Shown one piece after another: positions 8,436 through 17,489 of a stretch of 64,000 nucleotides of DNA (its first letter is position 1; each line of letters begins with the position of its first letter). The notes beneath the pieces were generated by a model, which was not told the DNA's origin, ran no database searches, and was given only the letters and a program-made list of their open reading frames with translations. Position numbers and translations under genes: made by a program. The stretch comes from Bacillota bacterium (lineage in GTDB: Bacteria; Bacillota; Clostridia; Peptostreptococcales; Anaerovoracaceae), in contig JAFQBD010000018.1 in assembly GCA_017416795.1 (NCBI GenBank), positions 1 through 64,000 on the forward strand. Reading direction: 5' to 3'.

Positions 8436-9074
8436 ATGGAAAAATATGCGCAGACCGGATGGAATGATAATATCGAAACTAATACTGTGCGGCTCGTGGG
8501 GACGGTTTTGGGAGGACCTGTGTTCGATCACAAGGTGTATGGGCAAGCTTACTATATGATCGTGTTGGGGATAATGAGAAAAAGCGGATATGAAGACAGG
8601 ATAAGATTGATCGTTTCCGAGAGACTCCTGGGAGGAAGGTCACCGCAGGAGGGAAGGGTTCTGGAAGTTCATGGACAGATCAGGACATATAACAAAGAAG
8701 AAGCCGGAAGAAACAAACTTGAGATCATAGTGTTTGCCAGAGAACTCAAATATATCGGAAAAGACAGCGAACATATAAACGAAGTGATACTGGAAGGATA
8801 TATATGCAAGGCGCCTATAAGGAGAACATCTCCCCTTGGCAGAGAAATATGCGATCTTATGGTGGCCGTCAATCGACCGTACAATAAGTCTGATTATATA
8901 CCGGCGATAGCATGGGGCATGAATGCGGCTCGGTGTGAGTCTCTTCAGGTTGGAGACAAAGTCATGGTACATGGCAGGATACAGAGCAGAGGTTATCGGA
9001 AGACCATAGAAGATGGGAGTCATGTTATGAAGACTGCATATGAAGTTTCGGTGGTAAGAATAAGCCTTGTGTGA
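8436..9074 (+). CDS. SSB-like protein with two OB-fold domains
   Basis: 212 residues. The start is ATG 8436, 7 nt from GAGGGGG; a TTG just before it is not needed. Each half looks like a single-stranded DNA-binding OB fold: residues 15-110 (VRLVGTVLG to LEIIVFARELKY) and 115-210 (NEVILEGYICKAPIRRT to YEVSVVRIS). The second half keeps the SSB/PriB pattern of PLGREICDLMVAVNR and IPAIAWGMNA. Canonical SSB has one OB domain and an acidic tail ending DDDIPF; here that tail is absent. It may bind DNA or RNA or act as a regulator. No obvious promoter lies between the upstream hairpin and the start, so expression may need readthrough. Confidence 0.7.
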   Translation: MEKYAQTGWNDNIETNTVRLVGTVLGGPVFDHKVYGQAYYMIVLGIMRKSGYEDRIRLIVSERLLGGRSPQEGRVLEVHGQIRTYNKEEAGRNKLEIIVFARELKYIGKDSEHINEVILEGYICKAPIRRTSPLGREICDLMVAVNRPYNKSDYIPAIAWGMNAARCESLQVGDKVMVHGRIQSRGYRKTIEDGSHVMKTAYEVSVVRISLV

Positions 9075-9128
9075 AGACTTGGTGAAACATTCGCGCGGAG
9101 GTCTTTAAACCCATGAAAAACATTGTAA

Positions 9129-9157
9129 TTGCAAGCTTTTTATGGTATCATTATTAT
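9129..9157 (+). promoter_or_regulatory. promoter of the GH25 gene
   Basis: TTGCAA (9129-9134), 17-nt spacer, TATTAT (9152-9157), about 40 nt before the ATG at 9198. A GAGGG ribosome site follows. Confidence 0.6.
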
Positions 9158-9197
9158 GTATAATTACGTCTAAAAATACATTTGATACGAGGGATAA

Positions 9198-10898
9198 ATG
9201 AACAAAAGACAAAGCAACAGTAAGCTTTCAAAAATGATATGCATGATAGTGGCAGCAGTATTCGTGTTCACTACTATTGCCATGCCGGTATACGGCATTG
9301 AGGATACTCCAATTGAGGACACTTCAGATGTACAAGTCTACGAGGAATCTGCAAGCAGCTGGAGATTTCAGAACGGATATAACATAGCAGAGCCTCAGGA
9401 CAACGGTATCAGCCCTAATATGGCGACAGCAAGGGCGGCTTACAAAGCTTGGAGTAAGACGGAAAATGGATTCATAAACAGCAAAGGTCAGGTCATTGAA
9501 GGTGCTGTAAGGAAGGGCGTTGACGTAAGTGCATGGCAGGAGAATGTGGATTGGGCCAAGGTAAAGGCAGCCGATATAGACTTCGCAATAATCAGATGTG
9601 GATATGGTGATGATATGAAGTCGCAGGATGATACAGAGTGGCTGTACAATGTGCAGCAGTGTGAAAAATACGACATACCTTATGGTGTGTACTTGTATTC
9701 TTACGGCAGTGCAGATATCAAATATACTGCCAAAGCAAAGAAAGAAGCGGCCCATGCCTTAAGATGTCTCAAGGAAGCAAACGCGAACCCTGATTATCCG
9801 GTCTACTATGATCTTGAAGACGATTCTCTTGCGGATAATTATACTGATAATGAGATAAAGAAAGGGGCAGCTGTTTTCTGCGGTGCCATTGAGGCGGCAG
9901 GCTACGAAGCAGGAATATATGCTAATTACTACTGGTGGAACAATGTTCTTTATGATATTCCTAAAGACTCTGCATTCGACCAGTACGATAAGTGGGTGGC
10001 TCAGTACAATTACAGATGCGACTATAAAGCAGACGAGTATAGGCTTTGGCAAAGTACCAGTTCAGGTAAGGTAAACGGTATACCGGGAGATGTAGATCTC
10101 AACTTTGAGTTTGAGCTGGTAAATGAAACTAACAGGACTACTGACATCTGGTCAACAGATGCAGAAGGCAATACTGTATATATCAACTCGGAAGGCGAGA
10201 TCGCTAAATCACAGTGGATAGAATATAGAGGCAATACATATTACGTTGGCTCGACCGGCAAACGTCTTACAGGGCGCCGGTATATAGGTGATGATCGCTA
10301 TTACTTTAACAAATTCGGTAAGCTGGTAAAAAACAGCTGGATAACAGTTTCAGGCTATAAATATTACGCAACATCTGATGGCAGTTTAGCCAGAGGATAT
10401 AAGAAAATAGGAAACTATTACTATTTGTTCAATAGTGATACCGGTGTGATGAGGAAGGGAACTGTCACAGTAGGTAGCAAGCAGTATAAGCTGTTTTCTT
10501 TAGGTAAGGCATGTCTGAGCACAGGCAAGATAAAGACGGCTGTTAATTACAGGACCGGCCCATCGACTTCATACAAGAAAAAGGGCGTATATAAAAAGGG
10601 TAAAGTCGTATATGTCATCAGGACCTCTAATGGCTGGAGCAAACTGTCGACAGGATATTGGGTGAGCTCGAAATATATTAAAAAAACAGTAACTTACCCT
10701 AAAACGGTTACCACCTTCAAAAAATACAAGGTCAAGACTACTGACGGTATAAATTACAGGACAGGACCCGGAACAGGCTATAAGAAAAAAGGAACCTACA
10801 ACAAAGGAACAGTTCTGACTATAGTTGCAACAAAGAACGGCTGGGGAAAGACAGCCAAGGGCAATTGGGTGAAACTCAGCTATACTAAGAAGATTTAA
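9198..10898 (+). CDS. secreted GH25 muramidase with wall-binding repeats and two SH3b domains
   Basis: 566 residues. A signal peptide is visible (MNKRQ..., hydrophobic to about residue 33, ending near VYG). The GH25 lysozyme domain covers about 108-310: GVDVSAWQ at its start, IIRCGYG, the catalytic acidic pair in YYDLEDDS near 197, and LWQST near the end. It is followed by aromatic YG-type wall-binding repeats (about 318-425; for example YYVGSTGK and RYYFNKFGK) and two SH3b domains sharing NYRTGP(S/G)T (about 440-495 and 510-565). It hydrolyses MurNAc-GlcNAc bonds in peptidoglycan, probably for wall turnover or release of surface material. It has its own promoter. Confidence 0.92.
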   Translation: MNKRQSNSKLSKMICMIVAAVFVFTTIAMPVYGIEDTPIEDTSDVQVYEESASSWRFQNGYNIAEPQDNGISPNMATARAAYKAWSKTENGFINSKGQVIEGAVRKGVDVSAWQENVDWAKVKAADIDFAIIRCGYGDDMKSQDDTEWLYNVQQCEKYDIPYGVYLYSYGSADIKYTAKAKKEAAHALRCLKEANANPDYPVYYDLEDDSLADNYTDNEIKKGAAVFCGAIEAAGYEAGIYANYYWWNNVLYDIPKDSAFDQYDKWVAQYNYRCDYKADEYRLWQSTSSGKVNGIPGDVDLNFEFELVNETNRTTDIWSTDAEGNTVYINSEGEIAKSQWIEYRGNTYYVGSTGKRLTGRRYIGDDRYYFNKFGKLVKNSWITVSGYKYYATSDGSLARGYKKIGNYYYLFNSDTGVMRKGTVTVGSKQYKLFSLGKACLSTGKIKTAVNYRTGPSTSYKKKGVYKKGKVVYVIRTSNGWSKLSTGYWVSSKYIKKTVTYPKTVTTFKKYKVKTTDGINYRTGPGTGYKKKGTYNKGTVLTIVATKNGWGKTAKGNWVKLSYTKKI

Positions 10899-10924
10899 GG
10901 CAGGCATCGCCTGACAGCAAAAAG

Positions 10925-11335
10925 ATGGGAAGACTAATAGATGAAAAGCTTCTGAAATTCATATCTGTAGGTATCGTCAATACCTTGATCGGTATGGCGA
11001 TAATGTTCGGGATGTATAATCTTGCCGGATGCTCATACTGGGTGTCTTCGGCAGCAAATTACATCATAGTTAGCATATTGAGCTACATCTTAAACAGAAG
11101 TTTTACATTCGGATACAAAGGACAGGTCGCCACAAGCGGCATGAGGTTCGCGCTGAATATAGCAGTGTGCTACCTTATAGCCTACGGCATCGCAAAGCCG
11201 ATGGCTATATGGATGCTTGAAGGCTGCAGCACAGCAGTACAAGAAAATGCGGCGATGCTGGTTGGAATGTGCATTTTTACAGGTCTTAATTATTTGGGGC
11301 AAAGGTTGTTTGTTTTTAAGGATTCGAATCGATAA
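10925..11335 (+). CDS. GtrA family membrane protein
   Basis: 136 residues with four predicted membrane helices (about 10-32, 38-58, 75-95, 105-125). The GtrA pattern is clear: LLKFISVGIVNTLIG at the N-terminus, ILNRSFTFGYKG after helix 2 and LGQRLFVFKDS at the C-terminus. GtrA proteins are thought to move lipid-linked sugars across the membrane for decoration of surface polymers or teichoic acid. The ribosome site is weak (AAAAAG). A small GC palindrome (CAGGC ATC GCCTG, 10901-10913) lies in the short gap after the GH25 gene, without a T run. Confidence 0.85.
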   Translation: MGRLIDEKLLKFISVGIVNTLIGMAIMFGMYNLAGCSYWVSSAANYIIVSILSYILNRSFTFGYKGQVATSGMRFALNIAVCYLIAYGIAKPMAIWMLEGCSTAVQENAAMLVGMCIFTGLNYLGQRLFVFKDSNR

Positions 11336-11360
11336 GGTTTCGATTCCGGAGGAGGAGAAC

Positions 11361-12989
11361 ATGGAATTCAAGAGGATCTATGATGAATGGGCAGCAAGCC
11401 CTGCTTTGACAGACGAAGAAAAGGCAGAACTTGCAGCCATGTCCGAAGAGGACATATACGAATCATTTTATAAATATGCCGAGTTTGGTACGGCCGGAAT
11501 GAGAGGCATCATGGGACTCGGCACTAATAGACTCAACAAATACACCATCAGAATGGCGTCAAAAGGTCTGGCACAGCTTCTGGGGGAAGGAAGCAAAGTG
11601 GCTGTGGCATACGATACGAGAAATAATTCCGTGGAATTTGCTCAAGAAACAGCTAAGGTGCTGGCTGCAGCGGGTATCAAAGTATATCTCTTTGACAGAT
11701 ATTCTCCTGTACCTCTCCTTTCATATGCTGTGAGAGAGCTGGGATGTGACGGCGGTGTAGTTATAACAGCAAGTCACAATACGAGCGAATACAATGGCTT
11801 CAAGGTTTACGACAATACAGGATGCCAGATGAACGAAGAAATGGCAGGAAAGATCGCGGCCAATATCGATGCTCTAACCGACGGACTTGCCGTAGCGACT
11901 GCAGAACTCGATAGCGAAAACATAGAATACGTAGGCGACGAACTCATAGATAAATTCATTCAAGCTGTAGCTGCATGCGATACAGGCATAGATAAGGCAG
12001 CAGCAGAAGACATCAAGATAGTATATACTTCTCTTCACGGCTCAGGAAGGGACTATGTCCTCAATACTTTGGAAAGGGCAGGGTTCGTTCAGGTCAGCTT
12101 AGTAGAACAGCAGGCGGAGTTTGACGGAGACTTCCCGACAGTAGCGAAACCTAACCCTGAAGACAAGGCGGCATTTGCGATAGCAGAAGAGATCGCGCTG
12201 TTAAACGGTGCTGATGTGATAATCGGAACAGATCCTGACTGCGACAGGATAGGTATCGGAGTCGTGAAAGACGGGTCTGTAGAATGCCTTACAGGCAATC
12301 AGACAGGCGTGCTTCTTATCGATTTCCTGGCCAGGATGGATGAAAATGCAGCAGGAAAGAAGCTGATAACTACCATCGTAACAAGCGATATGGGCAAGGC
12401 GGCTGCAGAAAGCTATGGAGTAGATGTGATAAAGACATTTACGGGATTCAAGAATATAGGCGCAGTGATGAATGAACTGAAGCCGGGTCAGTATTTCATG
12501 GGCTATGAAGAAAGCTACGGATACCTTCCGGGTGAACATGCCAGAGATAAGGATGGCGTGTCGGCAGCCCTCGTGATCTGTCAGATGGCAGCATATTGGA
12601 AATCTCAGGGCAAGACGCTGGTTGAAGCTCTTGATGAATTATATAATAAGCACGGATACTGGATAGATCGTCAGCAGTCATTCACATTCGAAGGTTCTGC
12701 AGGCGTTGAGAAGATGGCGTCCATCATGGAAACATTCAGAAGCAAAGGCGCAGAAGTTTTCGCAGGTGCAGGTGATGTGGATGAATTCCTCGACTACAGC
12801 AAGGGCATAGACGGGTTCCCTCCTGCAAACGTTCTGAAATTTATGTTTGCAGGCGGTTCATGGATAGCCATCAGACCATCGGGAACAGAACCTAAGATCA
12901 AGTTCTACTACTGCATCACCGCTCCGAAGAAGCAGGATGCTGAAGACAAGTTTGAGAGCCTTAAGAAATGCATTGAAACATTGATTTGA
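11361..12989 (+). CDS. pgcA: alpha-phosphoglucomutase / phosphomannomutase family
   Basis: 542 residues, the usual size for Firmicute PgcA. The start at 11361 follows a GGAGGAGG ribosome site; a frame open upstream overlaps gtrA and is not used. Motifs: the phosphoserine loop ITASHNTSEYNG near residue 140, the Mg loop GTDPDCDRIG near 290, the sugar loop EESYGYLPG near 382 and the phosphate-binding RPSGTEPKIK near 506. It interconverts hexose 6- and 1-phosphates and so feeds nucleotide-sugar synthesis for wall polymers, glycolipid anchors or glycogen. Its place after GtrA and before an LCP gene suits envelope glycan work. Confidence 0.9.
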   Translation: MEFKRIYDEWAASPALTDEEKAELAAMSEEDIYESFYKYAEFGTAGMRGIMGLGTNRLNKYTIRMASKGLAQLLGEGSKVAVAYDTRNNSVEFAQETAKVLAAAGIKVYLFDRYSPVPLLSYAVRELGCDGGVVITASHNTSEYNGFKVYDNTGCQMNEEMAGKIAANIDALTDGLAVATAELDSENIEYVGDELIDKFIQAVAACDTGIDKAAAEDIKIVYTSLHGSGRDYVLNTLERAGFVQVSLVEQQAEFDGDFPTVAKPNPEDKAAFAIAEEIALLNGADVIIGTDPDCDRIGIGVVKDGSVECLTGNQTGVLLIDFLARMDENAAGKKLITTIVTSDMGKAAAESYGVDVIKTFTGFKNIGAVMNELKPGQYFMGYEESYGYLPGEHARDKDGVSAALVICQMAAYWKSQGKTLVEALDELYNKHGYWIDRQQSFTFEGSAGVEKMASIMETFRSKGAEVFAGAGDVDEFLDYSKGIDGFPPANVLKFMFAGGSWIAIRPSGTEPKIKFYYCITAPKKQDAEDKFESLKKCIETLI

Positions 12990-13009
12990 CAAGCAGAAAT
13001 TGATATAAT
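12981..13009 (+). promoter_or_regulatory. promoter of the first LCP gene
   Basis: TTGATT (12981-12986), 17-nt spacer, TATAAT (13004-13009) with TGA just before it (extended -10). It overlaps the last codons of pgcA. AAAGGAG follows at 13024-13030. Confidence 0.6.
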
Positions 13010-13036
13010 AAAAGTTAGTGCAAAAGGAGCAAATTG

Positions 13037-14542
13037 ATGGGCTACGATAAAGATACAAGAAGATTTGGTAATACAACCGGAAATGATCGATATATGAGTG
13101 ATGAGCAGCGTGCCAGACAGCAGGCTTATGAAGAATATCTGAGCTTGAGAGAAAATCGCACGCCTAGAGGCAATTACGTCAAGAATGATGACCTCTATGG
13201 CTCATATTTTTCTAACGGCCGTAGAGAAGACAGATCTCGCGATGAGATCCGTGAAGAATACATGAGGGCAAGGCGTGGAAACAGCATCGAAGACACACCA
13301 TATGGTATGTCAGAGATGAGACGTAAGAATAAGAAGGATCAGATCGCTCGCCAAGGTCGTGTCAACAAGGCGGACAAGGATATGTTCGAAGACAGACCGG
13401 CAAGAAGACATGATGACATGTTTGACGATAGATCCGCAGGTGTGATCGAAGAGAAACCATCAAGATCCAGGACCAAGAGAAAAGAAAAAGCTGCCAAGAA
13501 GGCTGCAAAAGGCAAAAAGAACGGACGCGGTCTCAAAGTAGCTCTCATAGTGGTGATCGTATTGGTGCTCGGAATAGGCGGAGTTCTGGCGGCAGGTATA
13601 GCAGTTGTCAAGAATACTCTCGACAACGTAGGAAGAGTAGAACTGGATCCTAACATGATAGGAATAAATCCTGTAGTCGATCAGCAATTGAGCAATTACC
13701 GCAACATAGCTCTCCTCGGCATAGATGCCAGAGATATGAGCAACGATGCTGGCGTTCGAAGTGATGCCATTATCATAGCAAGCATCAACAAGGAGACAGG
13801 CGAGATAAAATTATTCTCAGTTTACAGAGATACTATGCTGGATCTCGGTGATGATGTAGGTCTCGATAAGATAACTCATGCATATTATTACGGGGGACCT
13901 ACGAAGGTGCTCTATACACTCAACAAGAACCTTGATCTCAATATCAAGGAAGTAATGGTAGTGAACTGGAAGTCAGTTGCTGACGTTGTAGATGCTCTCG
14001 GAGGTATCGATGTCAAGATAGAAGATTCCGAGATCAACGAACTCAACAGGATCATAGACCATACTGCAGGCGTTATCGGAGGATCATCTGAAGATGTAAC
14101 TGCATCCGGAAAGCAGACGCTCAATGGTAACCAGGCAGTAGCATATGCCAGAATACGTAAGGACGCGGCAACAGGCGACTATAGACGTAACGAGAGAATG
14201 AAGATCGTTGTCAAGTCCACATTCAATAAGGCGATGCAGATGGATGTGAAGGCACTCAGAAAGATCTCGAATGAGATCCTGCCTGAAGTCAAGACCAACA
14301 TGTCATCAAGAGATATGATGGGAATGCTGATGGATATCAAGTCATATGAGATGACTGACAGCATCGGCTGGCCATATACTACGAGAGGCTGGACCGGCAA
14401 CGCATGGTACGGACCACCTGTAACGCTGTATACTAACGTGGTGCAGCTCCATGAAGAACTGTTCGCACAGGACGGATATGAACCGACACAAGATGTCAAT
14501 GATATAAGCGCTCGTATCTCAGCAACTACAGGATATTATTGA
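13037..14542 (+). CDS. LCP (LytR-CpsA-Psr) family transferase with long cytoplasmic tail
   Basis: 501 residues. The start is ATG 13037, about 6-7 nt from AAAGGAG, rather than the TTG just before it. Residues 1-160 are very charged (Arg, Lys, Asp), low in hydrophobics and probably disordered. One membrane helix lies at about 166-190. The LCP domain begins with NIALLGIDARDM near 226 and contains SVYRDTMLDL, DALGGIDVKI, and YARIRKD with the conserved arginines. LCP enzymes move undecaprenyl-pyrophosphate-linked glycopolymers onto peptidoglycan outside the cell. The long basic-acidic tail is unusual and might bind cytoplasmic partners or be phosphorylated. It is the first of three LCP genes in the window. 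Confidence 0.9.
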   Translation: MGYDKDTRRFGNTTGNDRYMSDEQRARQQAYEEYLSLRENRTPRGNYVKNDDLYGSYFSNGRREDRSRDEIREEYMRARRGNSIEDTPYGMSEMRRKNKKDQIARQGRVNKADKDMFEDRPARRHDDMFDDRSAGVIEEKPSRSRTKRKEKAAKKAAKGKKNGRGLKVALIVVIVLVLGIGGVLAAGIAVVKNTLDNVGRVELDPNMIGINPVVDQQLSNYRNIALLGIDARDMSNDAGVRSDAIIIASINKETGEIKLFSVYRDTMLDLGDDVGLDKITHAYYYGGPTKVLYTLNKNLDLNIKEVMVVNWKSVADVVDALGGIDVKIEDSEINELNRIIDHTAGVIGGSSEDVTASGKQTLNGNQAVAYARIRKDAATGDYRRNERMKIVVKSTFNKAMQMDVKALRKISNEILPEVKTNMSSRDMMGMLMDIKSYEMTDSIGWPYTTRGWTGNAWYGPPVTLYTNVVQLHEELFAQDGYEPTQDVNDISARISATTGYY

Positions 14543-14568
14543 TAAATCAAAACCGGAAGGAAAACTAA

Positions 14569-15645
14569 ATGGACAATAAAACATCACTTCTCATACTGTT
14601 TGGCGGCATGTCATCGGAACACGAAGTATCCCGTGCTTCAGCGGCTTCGGTGCTAAGACATATAAACAGTGAGAAATATGATATCAAAACAATAGGAATA
14701 ACAAAGACAGGAGATTGGCTTCTGACGGATTCTCCGGCAGAAGAAATACAAGACGGATCCTGGGAAAAGAACGAAAGCAACAAGAGCGCTTTCATCGCAC
14801 CTGATCGTGCCACGAGAGGCATCATCATCAAAGAAGCAGACGGCACATTCGCCATCGAGAGCATCGATGTGATTTTCCCTGTGCTTCACGGCAGGAACGG
14901 TGAAGATGGCACGATGCAGGGGCTGCTTAAGATCTCAGGTATACCGTTCGTAGGATCGGGTACTACATCATCTGCTGCTTCTATGGACAAAGCCATAACC
15001 AAGGCTGTCCTAGATCAGGCGAATGTATGTAACCAGGCCAAGTGCGTCGTTATCGATAGGAAGACATACGAGAAGGATCCTGAGAATGAAGTGATAGCTA
15101 TGTTCGACTACTTCGAATGTCAGCTGCCGCTTTTCGTGAAGCCTGCCAATGCCGGCTCTTCAGTAGGCATATCTAAGGCTAAGACGGCGGAAGATCTGCC
15201 GAAGGCTATTGAAAAAGCCCTTCTTGAGGACGACAAAGTGCTCGTTCAGGAGACTATCGTCGGCAGAGAGATAGAAGTGGCTGTTTTGGGAAACGAAAAC
15301 CCTGAAGCTTCATGCATAGGCGAGATCTTTGCAGCAAACGAATTTTACGACTACGAGGCTAAATATCAGAATGCAGAGTCTAAGACGGGGATAGTTTTCG
15401 ACCTGGACGAAGCTAAGGAAAAGGAAATACGTGAGACGGCAGTTAAGGTATATGAGACCATGGGCTGCAGAGGGCTTGCGAGAGTAGACTTTTTCCTCAA
15501 AGAGAGCGGCAAGGTAGTATTCAATGAGATAAACACCCTGCCGGGATTTACGAATATCAGCATGTACCCGCAGCTTTGGGAAGCATCGGGACTGCCTTAC
15601 GATAGATTGATAGACAGACTCATCGAGCTGGCTATGGAAGAATAA
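14569..15645 (+). CDS. ddl: D-alanine--D-alanine ligase
   Basis: 358 residues of the ATP-grasp fold. The signatures are complete: FGGMSSEHEVS at the N-terminus (binds the first D-Ala), PVLHGRNGEDG near 103, NAGSSVGISK near 199, the omega loop FYDYEAKYQ near 262, and NEINTLPGFT near 323. The YDYxxKY form of the omega loop marks a D-Ala-D-Ala enzyme and not a D-Ala-D-Lac one. It makes the dipeptide used by MurF in peptidoglycan synthesis. It follows the LCP gene by 26 nt. A second, divergent homologue lies at 38612-39688. Confidence 0.93.
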   Translation: MDNKTSLLILFGGMSSEHEVSRASAASVLRHINSEKYDIKTIGITKTGDWLLTDSPAEEIQDGSWEKNESNKSAFIAPDRATRGIIIKEADGTFAIESIDVIFPVLHGRNGEDGTMQGLLKISGIPFVGSGTTSSAASMDKAITKAVLDQANVCNQAKCVVIDRKTYEKDPENEVIAMFDYFECQLPLFVKPANAGSSVGISKAKTAEDLPKAIEKALLEDDKVLVQETIVGREIEVAVLGNENPEASCIGEIFAANEFYDYEAKYQNAESKTGIVFDLDEAKEKEIRETAVKVYETMGCRGLARVDFFLKESGKVVFNEINTLPGFTNISMYPQLWEASGLPYDRLIDRLIELAMEE

Positions 15646-15689
15646 CTGAAGATAAACGCGAAACGGCGAAAAACGAAAAGGAGAAGAAA

Positions 15690-17435
15690 ATGGCAAAGGA
15701 AAAAATCAATTTTGAAGATGCACAGGTAAGAGACAATTACAGACATACTACTTCACATATCATGGCTCAGGCTGTCAAGAAACTTTGGCCGGATGCTAAG
15801 CTGGCTATCGGACCTGCTATCGACAACGGCTTTTACTATGACTTCGATATGGAACATAAGCTGACAGATCAGGACCTGCTGAAGATCCAGAAGGAAATGA
15901 AGAAGATCATCCAGGCTAATTATCCGCTGGAAAGATTTGAACTGCCTAGAGCAGAAGCTATCAAGTTCATGGCAGAAAAGGGAGAAGACTATAAGGTAGA
16001 ACTGATCGAAGATCTTCCTGAAGATGCTGTTATCTCATTCTACCAGCAGGGCGACTTCGTTGATCTCTGTGCAGGACCTCATATGGAAAGCACAGGTCAG
16101 ATCAAGGCTGTGAAGCTGCAGAGCATCGCAGGCGCTTACTGGAGAGGTGACTCAAACAGAAAGATGCTCCAGAGAGTATACGGAACAGCTTTCCCTTCAC
16201 AGGCAGAGCTGGATGAATATATTGCAAGACTTGAAGAAGCTAAGAAGAGAGACCATCGTAAGATCGGTAAGGAAATGGATCTTTTCGCACTTTATGAAGA
16301 AGGTCCGGGATTCCCGTTCTTCATGCCTAAGGGAATGATCATCAGAAACGAACTGGAAAACTTTTGGAAGACTGAACATGCTAAGAGAGGATATGTAGAA
16401 ATCAAGACTCCTCTGATCATGAATGAACAGCTGTGGAGAACTTCAGGTCACTGGGATCACTACAAGGACAATATGTATTTCACTCAGATCGACGATGAAG
16501 ATTACGCTATCAAGCCAATGAACTGCCCTGGTTCCATGCTGGCATACAAGAGAAAGATGTGGTCATACAGAGAGTTCCCTATCAGAATGGGTGAACTTGG
16601 ACAGGTTCACAGACACGAACTGTCAGGTGCTCTTCACGGACTGATGAGAGTAAGAACATTCACTCAGGACGATGCCCATATCTTCATGCTGCCTGAACAG
16701 ATCAAGGACGAAGTTATCGGTGTTGTTAAATTCATCGATGATGTATATAACATGTTTGGATTCAAGTATCACATCGAACTGTCAACAAGACCTGAAGATT
16801 CAATGGGTACTGACGAAGAATGGGAAGCAGCTGAAACTGCACTGAGAGAAGCTATGGAATCAATCGGCAAACCATTCGTTATCAACGAGGGAGACGGTGC
16901 ATTCTACGGACCTAAGCTGGACTTCCATCTGGAAGACTCCATCGGCAGAACATGGCAGTGCGGAACTATCCAGCTGGATATGCAGATGCCTCAGAGATTC
17001 GATATCAACTACGTAGGTCCTGACGGAGAAAAGCACAGACCTGTTATGATCCATCGTGTTATCTTCGGATCCATCGAAAGATTCATCGGTATCCTGACTG
17101 AACACTTTGCAGGCAAGTTCCCTCTGTGGATCGCTCCTGTACAGGTGAAGCTGCTGACAGTTACCGAAAAGTTCACAGATTACGCTCTGGAAGTTGCTAA
17201 GCAGTTTGAAGAAGCAGGCCTCAGAGTTGAAGCTGACGTTAGAAACGAAAAGATCGGCTACAAGCTGAGAGAAGCAAGAAACGAAAGAACTCCTTACATC
17301 TGCGTTATCGGTGAAAGAGAAGTAGAAAACAGAAACCTGACTGTACGTTCAAGCAAGGCAGGCGAACTGGGCGAAATGACTATCGACGAACTTCAGGAAA
17401 AGCTGCTTAAGGAAATCGCAGACAAGGCTATCTAA
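15690..17435 (+). CDS. thrS: threonine--tRNA ligase lacking the TGS domain
   Basis: 581 residues against about 640 for the usual bacterial enzyme. The missing part is the N-terminal TGS domain: the protein starts directly in the editing domain with HTTSHIMAQ (residues 18-26) and CAGPHMES near 128, the two zinc-site pairs of that domain. The class II core follows: motif 2 around FRMGELGQVHRHE-like residues 295-310, the zinc ligands in MNCPGSM, and the C-terminal anticodon-binding domain from about 480. A ribosome site, AAAAGGAGAAG, precedes ATG 15690, and no in-frame start lies upstream, so the short form is real. Codon use is as biased as in valS. The 44-nt gap upstream leaves no room for a T-box. 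Confidence 0.95.
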   Translation: MAKEKINFEDAQVRDNYRHTTSHIMAQAVKKLWPDAKLAIGPAIDNGFYYDFDMEHKLTDQDLLKIQKEMKKIIQANYPLERFELPRAEAIKFMAEKGEDYKVELIEDLPEDAVISFYQQGDFVDLCAGPHMESTGQIKAVKLQSIAGAYWRGDSNRKMLQRVYGTAFPSQAELDEYIARLEEAKKRDHRKIGKEMDLFALYEEGPGFPFFMPKGMIIRNELENFWKTEHAKRGYVEIKTPLIMNEQLWRTSGHWDHYKDNMYFTQIDDEDYAIKPMNCPGSMLAYKRKMWSYREFPIRMGELGQVHRHELSGALHGLMRVRTFTQDDAHIFMLPEQIKDEVIGVVKFIDDVYNMFGFKYHIELSTRPEDSMGTDEEWEAAETALREAMESIGKPFVINEGDGAFYGPKLDFHLEDSIGRTWQCGTIQLDMQMPQRFDINYVGPDGEKHRPVMIHRVIFGSIERFIGILTEHFAGKFPLWIAPVQVKLLTVTEKFTDYALEVAKQFEEAGLRVEADVRNEKIGYKLREARNERTPYICVIGEREVENRNLTVRSSKAGELGEMTIDELQEKLLKEIADKAI

Positions 17436-17489
17436 TAGAGATAAATATGATTATATACGCCGCTTCAATATATTTATGAGGTGACAATT

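Noticed and set aside
10901-10913. Terminator after the GH25 gene
   Set aside because: A 5-bp palindrome with 3-nt loop but no following T run.
11217-11360. Longer N-terminus of the phosphoglucomutase
   Set aside because: It overlaps gtrA in another frame; the strong GGAGGAGG site places the start at 11361.
15646-15689. T-box leader for thrS (and similarly for valS)
   Set aside because: The gaps before both synthetase genes are under 50 nt and hold no structure beyond a ribosome site.
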